From assembly GCF_047675955.1 (NCBI RefSeq), contig NW_027327441.1:598291-662290 (forward strand): 64,000 nt of DNA. Direction: 5' to 3'. Source of the DNA: Chlorocebus sabaeus (taxonomy: Eukaryota; Chordata; Mammalia; Primates; Cercopithecidae). Position 1 is the stretch's first letter. Every line of letters starts with the position of its first letter. This document shows, piece by piece, positions 22,680 through 36,400 of this stretch. The notes beneath the pieces were generated by a model that did not search any database, was not told where the DNA came from, and saw only the letters and a list, made by a program, of their open reading frames with translations. Made by a program: the position numbers and the translations under genes.

Positions 22680-23700
22680 CACAGAGCAGTTTCTCAGAAA
22701 GCTTCTTTCCAGTTTTGAACGGAAGATACTTCCTTTTTCACCATAGGCCTCTATGGGCTTCCAAATATCACTTTGCCAATTCCACAAGAACGGCCTTAGC
22801 GAAAGGGTTCTTGAAGGGAAAGATGTAACTCTGTGAGATGAATTAACGGAACACTGAGCAGTTTCTCAGAAAGCTTCTTTCCAGTTTTGAACGGAAGTTA
22901 TTTCCTTTTTCACCATAGCCCTCTATGGGCTTCCAAATATCCCTTTGCCAATTCCACAAGAACAGCCTTAGCGAATGGCTTCTTGAAGGGAAAGATGTAA
23001 CTCTGTGAGATGAATTAACAGAACACAGAGCAGTTTCTCAGAAAGCTTCTTTCCAGTTTTGAACGGAAGATATTTCCTTTTTCACCATAGCCCTCTATGT
23101 GCTTCCAAATATCACTTTGCCAATTCCACAAGAACAGCCTTAGCGAAAGGCTTCTTGAAGGGAAAGATGTAACTCTGTGATATGAATTAAGAGAACACAG
23201 AGCAGTTTCTCAGAAAGCTTCTTTCCAGTTTTGAACGGAAGATATTTCCTTTTTCACCATAGCCCTCTAAGGGCTTCCAAATATCACTTTGCCAACTCCA
23301 CAAGAACAGCCTTAGCGAAAGGCTTCTTGAAGGGAAAGATGTAACACTGTGAGATGAATTAACGGAACACAGAGCAGTTTCTCAGAAAGCTTCTTTCCAG
23401 TATTGAACGCAAGATATTTCCTTTTTCACCGTAGCCCTCCATGGGCTTCCAAATATCACTTTGCCAATTCCACAAGAACAGCCTTAGCGAAAGGCTTCTT
23501 GAAGGGAAAGATGTAACTGGGTGAGATGAATTAACAGAACACAGAGCAGTTTCTCAGAAAGCTTCTTTACAGTATTGAACGCAAGTTATTTCCTTTTTCA
23601 CCATAGTCCTATATGGGCTTCCAAATATCACTTTGCCAATTCCACAAGAACAGCCTTATCGAAAGGCTTCATGAAGGGAAAGATGTAACTCTGTGAGATG
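22680..23700 (-). repeat. Six-monomer segment absent from the second 66-mer copy
   Basis: About 1,032 bp here have no counterpart at the equivalent place in copy 2, which passes straight from the 22.6-kb type to the 23.75-kb type within 33,985-34,066. Markers unique to this gap in the pair include AACGGAACACTGAGCAG, CTATGTGCTTCC, ATTAAGAGAACAC and AACTGGGTGAG. Similar monomers do occur again near 27.1-28.1 and 37.4-38.4 kb, so the loss removed copies and not unique sequence. Confidence 0.8.
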
Positions 23701-25797
23701 AATTAACAGAACACAGAGCAGTTTCTCAGAAAGCTTCTTTCCAGTTTTGAACGCAAGATATTTCCTTTTTCACCATAGCCCTCTATGGGCTTCCAAATAT
23801 CCCTTTGCCAATTCCACAAGAACAGCCTTAGCGAAAGGCTTCTTGAAGGGAAAGATGTAAGTCTGTGAGTTGAATTAACAGAACACAGAGCAGTTTCTCA
23901 GAAAGCTTCTTTCCAGTTTTGAACGGAAGATATTTCCTTTTTCACCATAGCCCACTATGGGCTTCCAAATATCCCTTTGCCAACTCCACAAGAACAGCCT
24001 TAGCGAAAGGCTTTTTGAAGGGAAAGATGTAACTCCGTGAGATGAATTAACAGAACACAGAGCAGTTTCTCAGAAAGCTTCTTTCCAGTATTGAATGGAA
24101 GATAATTCCTTTTTCACCATAGCCCTCTATGGGCTTCCAAATATCACTTTGCCAATTCCTCAAGAACAGCCTAAGCGAAAGGCTTCTTGAATTGAAAGAT
24201 GTAACTCTGTGAGATGAATTTACAGAACACAGAGCAGTTTCTCAGAAAGCTTCTTTCCAATTTTGAACGGAAGATACTTCCTTTTTCACCATAGGCCTCT
24301 ATGGGCTTCCAAATATCACTTTGCCAATTCCACAGGAACCGCCTTAGCGAAAGGGTTCTTGAAGGGAAAGATGTAACTCTGTGAGATGAATTAACGGAAC
24401 ACAGAGCAGTTTCTCAGAAAGCTTCTTTCCAGTTTTGAACGGAAGTTATTTCCTTTTTCACCATAGCCCTCTATGGGCTTCCAAATATCACTTTGCTAAT
24501 TCCACAAGAACAGCCTTAGCGAAAGGCTTCTTGAAGGGAAAGATGTAACACTGTGAGATGAATTAACAGAACACAGAGCAGTTTCTCAGAAAGCTTCTTT
24601 CCAGTTTTGAACGGAAGATTCTTCCTTTTTCACCATAGCCCTGTATGGGCTTCCAAATATCACGTTGCCAATTCCACAAGAACAGACTTAGCGAAAGGGA
24701 TCTTGAAGGGAAAGATGTAACTCGGTGAGATGAATTAACAGAACACAGAGCAGTTTCTCAGAAAGCTTCTTTCCAGTTTCCAATGGAAGATATTTCCTTT
24801 TTCACCATAGCCCTCTATGGGCTTCCAAATATCACTTTGCCAATTCCACAAGAACAGCCTTAGCAAAAGGCTTCTTGAAGGGTAAGATGTAACTCTGTGA
24901 GATGCATTAACAGAACACAGAGCAGTTTCTCAGAAGGCTACTTTCCAGTATTGAACGCAAGATATTTCCTTTTTCACAGTATCCCTCCATGGACTTCCAA
25001 ATATCACTTTGCCAATTCCACAAGAACAGCCTTAGCGAAAGGCTTCTTGAAGGGAAAGATGTAACTCTGTGAGATGAATTAACAGAACACAGAGCAGTTT
25101 CTCAGAAAGCTTCTTTCCAGTTTTGAACGGAAGATATTTCCTTTTTCACCGTTGCCCTCTATGGGCTTCCAAATATCACTTTGCCAATTCCACAAGAACA
25201 GCCTTAGCGAAAGGCTTCTTGAAGGGAAAGATGTAACTCTGTGAGATGAATTAACAGAACACAGAGCAGTTTCTCAGAAAGCTTCTTTCCAGTTTTGAAC
25301 GGAAGATATTTCCTTTTTCACCACAGCCCTCTATGGGCTTCCAAATATCCCTTGCCAATTGCACAAGAACAGCCTTAGCGAAAGGCTTCTTGAAGGGAAA
25401 GATGTAACTCTGTGAGATGAATTAACAGAACACATAGCAGTTTCTCAGAAAGCTTCTTTCCAGTATTGAACGGAAGATAATTCCCTTTTCACCATAGCCC
25501 TCTATGGGCTTCCAAATATCCCTTTGCCAATTCCACAAGAACAGCCTAAGCGAAAGGCTTCTTGAAGGGAAAGATGTAACTCTGTGAGATGAATTAACAG
25601 AACACAGAGCAGTTTCTCAGAAAGCTTCTTTCCAGTTTTGAACTGAAGATACTTCCTTTTTCACCATAGGCCTCTATGGGCTTCCAAATATCACTTTGCC
25701 AATTCCACAAGAACGGCCTTAGCGAAAGGGTTCTTGAAGGGAAAGATGTAACTCTGTGAGATGAATTAACGGAACACAGAGCAGTTTCTCAGAAAGC

Positions 25798-26668
25798 TTC
25801 TTTCCAGTTTTGAACGGAAGTTATTTCCTTTTTCACAATAGCCCTCTATGGGCTTCCAAATATCCCTTTGCCAATTCCACAAGAACAGCCTTAGCGAAAG
25901 GCTTCTTGAAGGGAAAGATGTAACACTGTGAGATGAATTAACAGAACACAGAGCAGTTTCTCAGAAAGCTTCTTTCCAGTTTTGAACGGAAGATACTTCC
26001 TTTTTCACCATAGCCCTCTATGGGCTTCCAAATATCAAATTGCCAATTCCACAAGAACAGACTTAGCGAAAGGGTTCTTGAAGGGAAAGATGTAACTCGG
26101 TGAGATGAATTAACAGAACACAGAGCAGTTTCTCAGAAAGCTTCTTTCCAGTTTCCAATGGAAGATATTTCCTTTTTCACCATAGCCCTCTATGGGCTTC
26201 CAAATATCACTTTGCCAATTCCACAAGAACAGCCTTAGCAAAAGGCTTCTTGAAGGGAAAGATGTAACTCTGTGAGATGCATTAACAGAACACAGAGCAG
26301 TTTCTCAGAAGGCTTCTTTCCAGTTTTGAACGGAAGTTATTTCCTTTTTCACAATAGCCCTCTATGGGCTTCCAAATATCCCTTTGCCAATTCCACAAGA
26401 ACAGCCTTAGCGAAAGGCTTCTTGAAGGGAAAGATGTAACACTGTGAGATGAATTAACAGAACACAGAGCAGTTTCTCAGAAAGCTTCTTTCCAGTTTTG
26501 AACGGAAGATACTTCCTTTTTCACCATAGCCCTCTATGGGCTTCCAAATATCACTTTGCCAATTCCACAAGAACAGACTTAGCGAAAGGGTTCTTGAAGG
26601 GAAAGATGTAACTCGGTGAGATGAATTAACAGAACACAGAGCAGTTTCTCAGAAAGCTTCTTTCCAGT
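25798..26668 (-). repeat. Trimer tandem repeat, 516-bp period, about 1.7 copies
   Basis: TTATTTCC of the GAAGTTATTTCC monomer is at 25,821 and 26,337, exactly 3 x 172 bp apart. Each copy continues with TAACACTGTG, a GATACTTCC monomer and AACTCGGTGAG. The second copy starts in a hybrid monomer near 26,312, with a CAGAAGGCTTC head (usually followed by GTATTGAACGC) joined to a GAAGTTATTTCC body, which marks the exchange point. The structure is preserved at 36.1-37.0 kb. Confidence 0.8.
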
Positions 26669-28894
26669 TTTGAACGGAAGATATTTCCTTTTTCAATACA
26701 GCCCTCTATGGGCTTCCAAATATCCCTTGCCAATTGCACAAGAACAGCCTTAGCGAAAGGCTTCTTGAAGGGAAAGATGTAACTCTGTGAGATGAATTAA
26801 CAGAACACATAGCAGTTTCTCAGAAAGCTTCTTTCCAGTATTGAACGGAAGATAATTCCTTTTTCACCATAGCCCTCTATGGGCTTCCAAATATCCCTTT
26901 GCCAATTCCACAAGAACAGCCTAAGCGAAAGGATTCTTGAAGGGAAAGATGTAACTCTGTGAGATGAATTAACAGAACACAGAGCAGTTTCTCAGAAAGC
27001 TTCTTTCCAGTTTTGAACGGAAGATACTTCCTTTTTCACCACAGCCCTCTATGGGCTTCCAAATATCACTTTGCCAATTCCACAAGAACGGCCTTAGCGA
27101 AAGGGTTCTTGAAGGGAAAGATGTAACTCTGTGAGATGAATTAACGGAACACTGAGCAGTTTCTCAGAAAGCTTCTTTCCAGTTTTGAACGGAAGTTATT
27201 TCCTTTTTCACCATAGCCCTCTATGGGCTTCCAAATATCCCTTTGCCAATTCCACAAGAACAGCCTTAGCGAATGGCTTCTTGAAGGGAAAGATGTAACT
27301 CTGTGAGTTGAATTAACAGAACACAGAGCAGTTTCTCAGAAAGCTTCTTTCCAGTTTTGAACGGAAGATATTTCCTTTTTCACCATAGCCCACTATGGGC
27401 TTCCAAATATCCCTTTGCCAACTCCACAAGAACAGCCTTAGCGAAAGACTTCTTGAAGGGAAAGATGTAACTCTGTGAGATGAATTAACAGAACACAGAG
27501 CAGTTTCTCAGAAAGCTTCTTTCCAGTTTTGAACGGAAGATAATTCCTTTTTCACCATAGCCCTCTATGTGCTTCCAAATATCCCTTTGCCAATTCCACA
27601 AGAACAGCCTTAGCGAAAGGCTTCTTGAAGGGAAAGATGTAACTCTGTGATATGAATTAAGAGAACACAGAGCAGTTTCTCAGAAAGCTTCTTTCCAGTT
27701 TTGAACGGAAGATATTTCCTTTTTCACCATAGCCCTCTAAGGGCTTCCAAATATCACTTTGCCAACTCCACAAGAACAGCCTTAGCGAAAGGCTTCTTGA
27801 AGGGAAAGATGTAACTCTGTGAGATGAATTAACGGAACACAGAGCAGTTTCTCAGAAAGCTTCTTTCCAGAATTGAACGCAAGATATTTCCTTTTTCACC
27901 GTAGCCCTCCATGGGCTTCCAAATATCACTTTGCCAATTCCACAAGAACAGCCTTAGCGAAAGGCTTCTTGAAGGGAAAGATGTAACTGGGTGAGATGAA
28001 TTAACAGAACACAGAGCAGTTTCTCAGAAAGCTTCTTTCCAGTATTGAACGCAAGATATTTCCTTTTTCACCAAAGCCCTCTATGGGCTTCCAAATATCA
28101 CTTTGCCAATTCCACAAGAACAGCCTTATCGAAAGGCTTCATGAAGGGAAAGATGTAACTCTGTGAGATGAATTAACAGAACACAGAGCAGTTTCTCAGA
28201 AAGCTTCTTTCCAGTTTTGAACGGAAGATACTTCCTTTTTCACCATAGGCCTCTATGGGCTTCCAAATATCACTTTGCCAATTCCACAAGAACGGCCTTA
28301 GCGAAAGGGTTCTTGAAGGGAAAGATGTAACTCTGTGAGATGCATTAACGGAACACAGAGCAGTTTCTCAGAAGGCTCCTTTCCAGTATTGAACGCAAGA
28401 TATTTCCTTTTTCACAGTATCCCTCCATGGACTTCCAAATATCACTTTGCCAATTCCACAAGAACAGCCTTAGCGAAAGGCTTCTTTAAGGGAAAGATGG
28501 GACTCTGTGAGATGAATTAACAGAACACAGAGCAGTTTCTCAGAAAGCTTCTTTCCAGTTTTGAACGGAAGATATTTCCTTTTTCACCGTTGCCCTCTAT
28601 GGGCTTCCAAATATCACTTTGCCAATTCCACAAGAACAGCCTTAGCGAAAGGCTTCTTGAAGGGAAAGATGTAACTCTGTGAGATGAATTAACAGAACAC
28701 AGAGCAGTTTCTCAGAAAGCTTCTTTCCAGTTTTGAACGGAAGATATTTCCTTTTTCACCACAGCCCTCTATGGGCTTCCAAATATCCCTTGCCAATTGC
28801 ACAAGAACAGCCTTAGCGAAAGGCTTCTTCAAGGGAAAGATGTAACTCTGTGAGATGAATTAACAGAACACATAGCAGTTTCTCAGAAAGCTTC

Positions 28895-29970
28895 TTTCCA
28901 GTATTAAACGCAAGATATTTCCTTTTTCACCATAGCCCTCTATGGGCTTCCAAATATCATTTTGCCAATTCCACAAGAACAGCCTTAGCGAAAGACTTCT
29001 TGAAGGGAAAGATGTAACCCTGGGAGATGAATTATCAGAACACAGAGCAGTTTCTCAGAAAGCTTCTTTGCAGTTTTGAACGGAAGATATTTCCTTTTTC
29101 ACCATAGCCCTTAATGGGCTTCCAAATATCCCTTTGCCAATTCCACAAGAACAGCCTAAGCGAAGGGCTTCCTGAAGGAAAGATGTACGTCTGTGAGATG
29201 AATTAACAGAACACAGAGCAGTTTCTCAGAATGCTTCTTTCCAGTTTTGAACGGAAGATAATTCCTTTTTCACCATAGCCCTCTATGGGCTTCCAAATAT
29301 CACTTTGCCAATTCCACAAGAAGAGACTTAGCGAAAGGCTTCTTGAAGGGAAAGGTGTAACTCTGTGAGATGAATTAACAGAACACAGAGCAGTTTCTCA
29401 AAAAGCTTCTTTCCAGTATTGAACGCAAGATATTTCCTTTTTCACCGTAGCGCTCCATGGGCTTCCAAATATCCCTTTGCCAATTCGACAAGAACAGCCT
29501 TAGCGAAAGGCTTCTTGAAGGGAAAGATGTAACTCGGTGAGATGAATAAACAGAACATAGAGCAGTTTCTCAGAAAGCTTCTTTCCAGTATTAAACGCAA
29601 GATATTTCCTTTTTCACCATAGCCCTCTATGGGCTTCCAAATATCATTTTGCCAATTCCACAAGAACAGCCTTAGCGAAAGACTTCTTGAAGGGAAAGAT
29701 GTAACCCTGGGAGATGAATTATCAGAACACAGAGCAGTTTCTCAGAAAGCTTCTTTGCAGTTTTGAACGGAAGATATTTCCTTTTTCACCATAGCCCTTA
29801 ATGGGCTTCCAAATATCCCTTTGCCAATTCCACAAGAACAGCCTAAGCGAAGGGCTTCCTGAAGGAAAGATGTACGTCTGTGAGATGAATTAACAGAACA
29901 CAGAGCAGTTTCTCAGAAAGCTTCTTTCCAGTTTTGAACGGAAGATAATTCCTTTTTCACCATAGCCCTC
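28895..29970 (-). repeat. Tetramer tandem repeat, 687-bp offset
   Basis: GTATTAAACGC at 28,901 and 29,588 are 687 bp apart. Both are followed by TATCATTTTGCC, AACCCTGGGAG with ATTATCAG, CCCTTAATGGG, GCGAAGGGCTTCCTG and GTACGTCTG. Similarity decays after the GATAATTCC monomer (AAGAAGAGAC vs AAGAACAGAC, AAAGGTGTAAC vs AAAGTTTTAAC). The same pair is present at 39,21x and 39,90x within the second 66-mer copy. Confidence 0.8.
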
Positions 29971-30420
29971 TATGGGCTTCCAAATATCACTTTGCCAATT
30001 CCACAAGAACAGACTTAGCGAAAGGCTTCTTGAAGGGAAAGTTTTAACTCTGTGAGATGAATTAACAGAACACAGAGCAGTTTCTCAAAAAGCTTCTTTG
30101 CAGTGTTGAACGCAAGATATTTCCTTTTTCACCGTAGCCCTCCATGGGCTTCCAAATATCACTTTGACAATTCCACAAGAACAGCCTTAGCGAAAGGCTT
30201 CTTGAAGGGAAAGATGTAAATCTGTGAGATGAATTAACAGAACATAGAGCAGTTTCTCAGAAAGCTTCTTTCCAGTTTTGACAGGAAGATATTTCCTTTT
30301 TCACCATAGCCCTCTATGGGCTTCTAAATATCACTTTGCCAATTCCATAAGAACAGCCTTAGCGAAAGGCTTCTTGAAGGGAAAGATGTAACTCTGTGAG
30401 ATGAATTAACAGAACACAGA

Positions 30421-33400
30421 GCAGTTTCTCAGAAAGCTTCTTTCCAGTTTTGAACGGAAGATATTTCCTTTTTCACCATAGCCCTCTATGGGCCTCCAAA
30501 TATCACTTTGCCAACTCCACAAGAACAACCTTAGCGAAAGGCTTCTTGAAGGGAAAGATGTAACTCTGTGAGATGAATTAACGGAACACAGAGCAGTTTC
30601 TCAGAAAGCTTCTTTCCAGTATTGAACGCAAGATATTTCCTTTTTCACCGTAGCCCTCCATGGGCTTCCAAATATCACTTTGCCAATTCCACAAGAACAG
30701 CCTAAGCGAAAGGCTTCTTGAATTGAAAGATGTAACTCTGTAAGATGAATTAACAGGACACAGAGCAGTTTCTCAGAAAGCTTCTTTCCAATTTTGAACG
30801 GAAGATACTTCCTTTTTCACCATAGGCCTCTATGGGCTTCCAAATATCACTTTGCCAATTCCACAGGAACAGCCTTAGCGAAAGGGTTCTTGAAGGGAAA
30901 GATGTAACTCTGTGAGATGAATTAACGGAACACAGAGCAGTTTCTCAGAAAGCTTCTTTCCAGTTTTCAATGGAAGTTATTTCCTTTTTCACCATAGCCC
31001 TCTATGGGCTTCCAAATATCACTTTGCTAATTCCACAAGAACAGCCTTAGCTAAAGGCTTCTTGAAGGGAAAGATGTCACTCTCTGAGATGAATTAACGG
31101 AACACAGAGCAGTTTCTCAGAAAGCTTCTTTCCAGTTTTGAACGGAAGTTATTTCCTTTTTCACAATAGCCCTCTATGGGCTTCCAAATATCCCTTTGCC
31201 AATTCCACAAGAACAGCCTTAGCGAAAGGCTTCTTGAAGGGAAAGATGTAACACTGTGAGATGAATTAACAGAACACAGAGCAGTTTCTCAGAAAGCTTC
31301 TTTCCAGTTTTGAACGGAAGATATTTCCTTTTTCACCGTTGCCCTCTATGGGCTTCCAAATATCACTTTGCCAATTCCACAAGAACAGCCTTAGCGAAAG
31401 GCTTCTTGAAGGGAAAGATGTAACAATGTGAGATGAATTAACAGAACACAGAGCAGTTTCTCAGAAAGCTTCTTTGCAATATTGAACGCAAGATATTTCC
31501 TTTTTCACAGCAGCTCTCCATGGACTTCCAAATATCACTTTTCCAATTCCACAAGAACAGCCTTAGCGAATGGCTTCTTGAAGGAAAAGATGTAACTCTG
31601 TGAGTTGAATTAACAGAACACAGAGCAGTTTCTCATAAAGCTTCTTTCCAGTTTTGAACGGAAGATATTTCCTTTATCACCATAGCAATCTATGGGCTTC
31701 CAAATATCACTTTGCCAATTCCACAAGAACAGCCTTAGCAAAGGGCTTCTTGAAGGGAAAGATGTAACTCTGTGAGATGAATTAACAGAACACAGAGCAG
31801 TTTCTCAGAAAGCTTCTTTCCAGTTTTGAACGGAAGATATTTCCTTTTTCTCCATAGCCCTCTAAGGGCTTCTAAATATCACTTTGCCAATTCCAAAAGA
31901 ACAGCCTTAGCGAAAGGCTTCTTAAAGGGAAAGATGTAACTCTGTGAGATGAATTAACAGAACACAGAGCAGTTTCTCAGAAAGCTTCTTTCCAGTTTTG
32001 AAAGGAAGATATTTCCTTTTTCACCATAGCCCTCTATGGGCTTCCAAATATCACTTTGCCAACTCCACAAGAACAGCCTTAGCGAAGGTATTATTGAAGG
32101 GAAAGATGTAACTCTGTGAGATGAATTAACAGAACACAGAGCAGTTTCTCAGAAAGCTTCTTTCCAGTTTTGAACGGAAGCTATTTACTTTTTCACCATA
32201 GCCCTCTATGGGCTTCCAAATATCACTTTGCCAATTCAATAAGAACAACCTTAGCGAAAGGCTTCTTGAAGGGAAAGATGTAACTCTCTGAGATGAATTA
32301 ACAGAACACAGAGCAGTTTCTCAGAAAGCTTCTTTCCAGTTTTGAACGGAAGTTATTTCCTTTTTCACAATAGCCCTCTATGGGCTTCCAAATATCCCTT
32401 TGCCAAATCCACAAGAACAGCCTTAGTGAAAGGCTTCTTGAAGGGAAAGATGTAACTCTGTGAGATGAATTAACAGAACACAGAGCAGTTTCTCAGAAAG
32501 CTTCTTTCCAGTTTTGAACGGAAGATATTTCCTTTTTCACCATAGCCCTCTATGGGCTTCCAAATATCCCTTTGCCAATTCCACAAGAACAGCCTTAGCG
32601 AAAGGCTTCTTGAAGGGAAAGATGTAACTCTGTGAGATGAATTACCAGAACACAGAGCAGTTTCTCAGAAAGCTTCTTTCCAGTTTTGAACGGAAGATAT
32701 TTCCTTTTTCACCATAGCCCTCTATGGGCCTCCAAATATCACTTTGCCAACTCCACAAGAACAACCTTAGCGAAAGGCTTCTTGAAGGGAAAGATGTAAC
32801 TCTGTGAGATGAATTAACGGAACACAGAGCAGTTTCTCAGAAAGCTTCTTTCCAGTATTGAACGCAAGATATTTCCTTTTTCACCGTAGCCCTCCATGGG
32901 CTTCCAAATATCACTTTGCCAATTCCACAAGAACAGCCTAAGCGAAAGGCTTCTTGAATTGAAAGATGTAACTCTGTAAGATGAATTAACAGGACACAGA
33001 GCAGTTTCTCAGAAAGCTTCTTTCCAATTTTGAACGGAAGATACTTCCTTTTTCACCATAGGCCTCTATGGGCTTCCAAATATCACTTTGCCAATTCCAC
33101 AGGAACAGCCTTAGCGAAAGGGTTCTTGAAGGGAAAGATGTAACTCTGTGAGATGAATTAACGGAACACAGAGCAGTTTCTCAGAAAGCTTCTTTCCAGT
33201 TTTCAATGGAAGTTATTTCCTTTTTCACCATAGCCCTCTATGGGCTTCCAAATATCACTTTGCTAATTCCACAAGAACAGCCTTAGCGAAAGGCTTCTTG
33301 AAGGGAAAGATGTCACTCTCTGAGATGAATTAACGGAACACAGAGCAGTTTCTCAGAAAGCTTCTTTCCAGTTTTGAACGGAAGTTATTTCCTTTTTCAC

Positions 33401-36400
33401 AATAGCCCTCTATGGGCTTCCAAATATCCCTTTGCCAATTCCACAAGAACAGCCTTAGCGAAAGGCTTCTTGAAGGGAAAGATGTAACACTGTGAGATGA
33501 ATTAACAGAACACAGAGCAGTTTCTCAGAAAGCTTCTTTCCAGTTTTGAACGGAAGATATTTCCTTTTTCACCGTTGCCCTCTATGGGCTTCCAAATATC
33601 ACTTTGCCAATTCCACAAGAACAGCCTTAGCGAAAGGCTTCTTGAAGGGAAAGATGTAACAATGTGAGATGAATTAACAGAACACAGAGCAGTTTCTCAG
33701 AAAGCTTCTTTCCAGTTTTGAACGGAAGATATTTCCTTTTTCACCACAGCCCTCTATGAGCTTCCAAATATCCCTTGCCAATTGCACAAGAACAGCCTTA
33801 GCGAAAGGCTTCTTGAAGGGAAAGATGTAACTCTGTGAGATGAATTAACAGAACACATAGCAGTTTCTCAGAAAGCTTCTTTCCAGTATTGAACGGAAGA
33901 TAATTCCTTTTTCACCATAGCCCTCTATGGGCTTCCAAATATCCCTTTGCCAATTCCACAAGAACAGCCTAAGCGAAAGGATTCTTGAAGGGAAAGATGT
34001 AACTCTGTGAGATGAATTAACAGAACACAGAGCAGTTTCTCAGAAAGCTTCTTTCCAGTTTTGAACGCAAGATATTTCCTTTTTCACCATAGCCCTCTAT
34101 GGGCTTCCAAATATCCCTTTGCCAATTCCACAAGAACAGCCTTAGCGAAAGGCTTCTTGAAGGGAAAGATGTAAGTCTGTGAGTTGAATTAACAGAACAC
34201 AGAGCAGTTTCTCAGAAAGCTTCTTTCCAGTTTTGAACGGAAGATATTTCCTTTTTCACCATAGCCCACTATGGGCTTCCAAATATCCCTTTGCCAACTC
34301 CACAAGAACAGCCTTAGCGAAAGGCTTTTTGAAGGGAAAGATGTAACTCCGTGAGATGAATTAACAGAACACAGAGCAGTTTCTCAGAAAGCTTCTTTCC
34401 AGTATTGAATGGAAGATAATTCCTTTTTCACCATAGCCCTCTATGGGCTTCCAAATATCACTTTGCCAATTCCTCAAGAACAGCCTAAGCGAAAGGCTTC
34501 TTGAATTGAAAGATGTAACTCTGTGAGATGAATTTACAGAACACAGAGCAGTTTCTCAGAAAGCTTCTTTCCAATTTTGAACGGAAGATACTTCCTTTTT
34601 CACCATAGGCCTCTATGGGCTTCCAAATATCACTTTGCCAATTCCACAGGAACCGCCTTAGCGAAAGGGTTCTTGAAGGGAAAGATGTAACTCTGTGAGA
34701 TGAATTAACGGAACACAGAGCAGTTTCTCAGAAAGCTTCTTTCCAGTTTTGAACGGAAGTTATTTCCTTTTTCACCATAGCCCTCTATGGGCTTCCAAAT
34801 ATCACTTTGCTAATTCCACAAGAACAGCCTTAGCGAAAGGCTTCTTGAAGGGAAAGATGTAACACTGTGAGATGAATTAACAGAACACAGAGCAGTTTCT
34901 CAGAAAGCTTCTTTCCAGTTTTGAACGGAAGATTCTTCCTTTTTCACCATAGCCCTGTATGGGCTTCCAAATATCACGTTGCCAATTCCACAAGAACAGA
35001 CTTAGCGAAAGGGATCTTGAAGGGAAAGATGTAACTCGGTGAGATGAATTAACAGAACACAGAGCAGTTTCTCAGAAAGCTTCTTTCCAGTTTCCAATGG
35101 AAGATATTTCCTTTTTCACCATAGCCCTCTATGGGCTTCCAAATATCACTTTGCCAATTCCACAAGAACAGCCTTAGCAAAAGGCTTCTTGAAGGGTAAG
35201 ATGTAACTCTGTGAGATGCATTAACAGAACACAGAGCAGTTTCTCAGAAGGCTACTTTCCAGTATTGAACGCAAGATATTTCCTTTTTCACAGTATCCCT
35301 CCATGGACTTCCAAATATCACTTTGCCAATTCCACAAGAACAGCCTTAGCGAAAGGCTTCTTGAAGGGAAAGATGTAACTCTGTGAGATGAATTAACAGA
35401 ACACAGAGCAGTTTCTCAGAAAGCTTCTTTCCAGTTTTGAACGGAAGATATTTCCTTTTTCACCGTTGCCCTCTATGGGCTTCCAAATATCACTTTGCCA
35501 ATTCCACAAGAACAGCCTTAGCGAAAGGCTTCTTGAAGGGAAAGATGTAACTCTGTGAGATGAATTAACAGAACACAGAGCAGTTTCTCAGAAAGCTTCT
35601 TTCCAGTTTTGAACGGAAGATATTTCCTTTTTCACCACAGCCCTCTATGGGCTTCCAAATATCCCTTGCCAATTGCACAAGAACAGCCTTAGCGAAAGGC
35701 TTCTTGAAGGGAAAGATGTAACTCTGTGAGATGAATTAACAGAACACATAGCAGTTTCTCAGAAAGCTTCTTTCCAGTATTGAACGGAAGATAATTCCTT
35801 TTTCACCATAGCCCTCTATGGGCTTCCAAATATCCCTTTGCCAATTCCACAAGAACAGCCTAAGCGAAAGGCTTCTTGAAGGGAAAGATGTAACTCTGTG
35901 AGATGAATTAACAGAACACAGAGCAGTTTCTCAGAAAGCTTCTTTCCAGTTTTGAACTGAAGATACTTCCTTTTTCACCATAGGCCTCTATGGGCTTCCA
36001 AATATCACTTTGCCAATTCCACAAGAACGGCCTTAGCGAAAGGGTTCTTGAAGGGAAAGATGTAACTCTGTGAGATGAATTAACGGAACACAGAGCAGTT
36101 TCTCAGAAAGCTTCTTTCCAGTTTTGAACGGAAGTTATTTCCTTTTTCACAATAGCCCTCTATGGGCTTCCAAATATCCCTTTGCCAATTCCACAAGAAC
36201 AGCCTTAGCGAAAGGCTTCTTGAAGGGAAAGATGTAACACTGTGAGATGAATTAACAGAACACAGAGCAGTTTCTCAGAAAGCTTCTTTCCAGTTTTGAA
36301 CGGAAGATACTTCCTTTTTCACCATAGCCCTCTATGGGCTTCCAAATATCAAATTGCCAATTCCACAAGAACAGACTTAGCGAAAGGGTTCTTGAAGGGA

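Larger units (their letters stand above)
19075..30420 (-). repeat. 66-monomer tandem duplication, copy 1 (11,346 bp)
   Basis: The sequence from about 19,075 to 22,680 is repeated at 30,421-34,026 (offset 11,346 bp), and that from about 23,670 to 30,425 is repeated at 33,984-40,739 (offset 10,314 bp). The offsets differ by 1,032 bp, exactly six monomers. The simplest reading is one tandem duplication of 66 monomers (66 x 172 minus 6) followed by loss of six monomers from the right copy. The unit contains one and a half 13-mers, a trimer repeat and a tetramer repeat. The duplication start is set by TTACCAG at 19,06x, which the right copy lacks at 30,41x. Confidence 0.88.

Noticed and set aside
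28335..28520. Identical plus-strand 61-codon frames at 28,335 and 38,649
   Set aside because: Identity comes from the 10,314-bp duplication, not from selection on a protein. The frame opens only because this monomer has GATGCATT and AAGATGGGACT variants that create a start and remove a stop.
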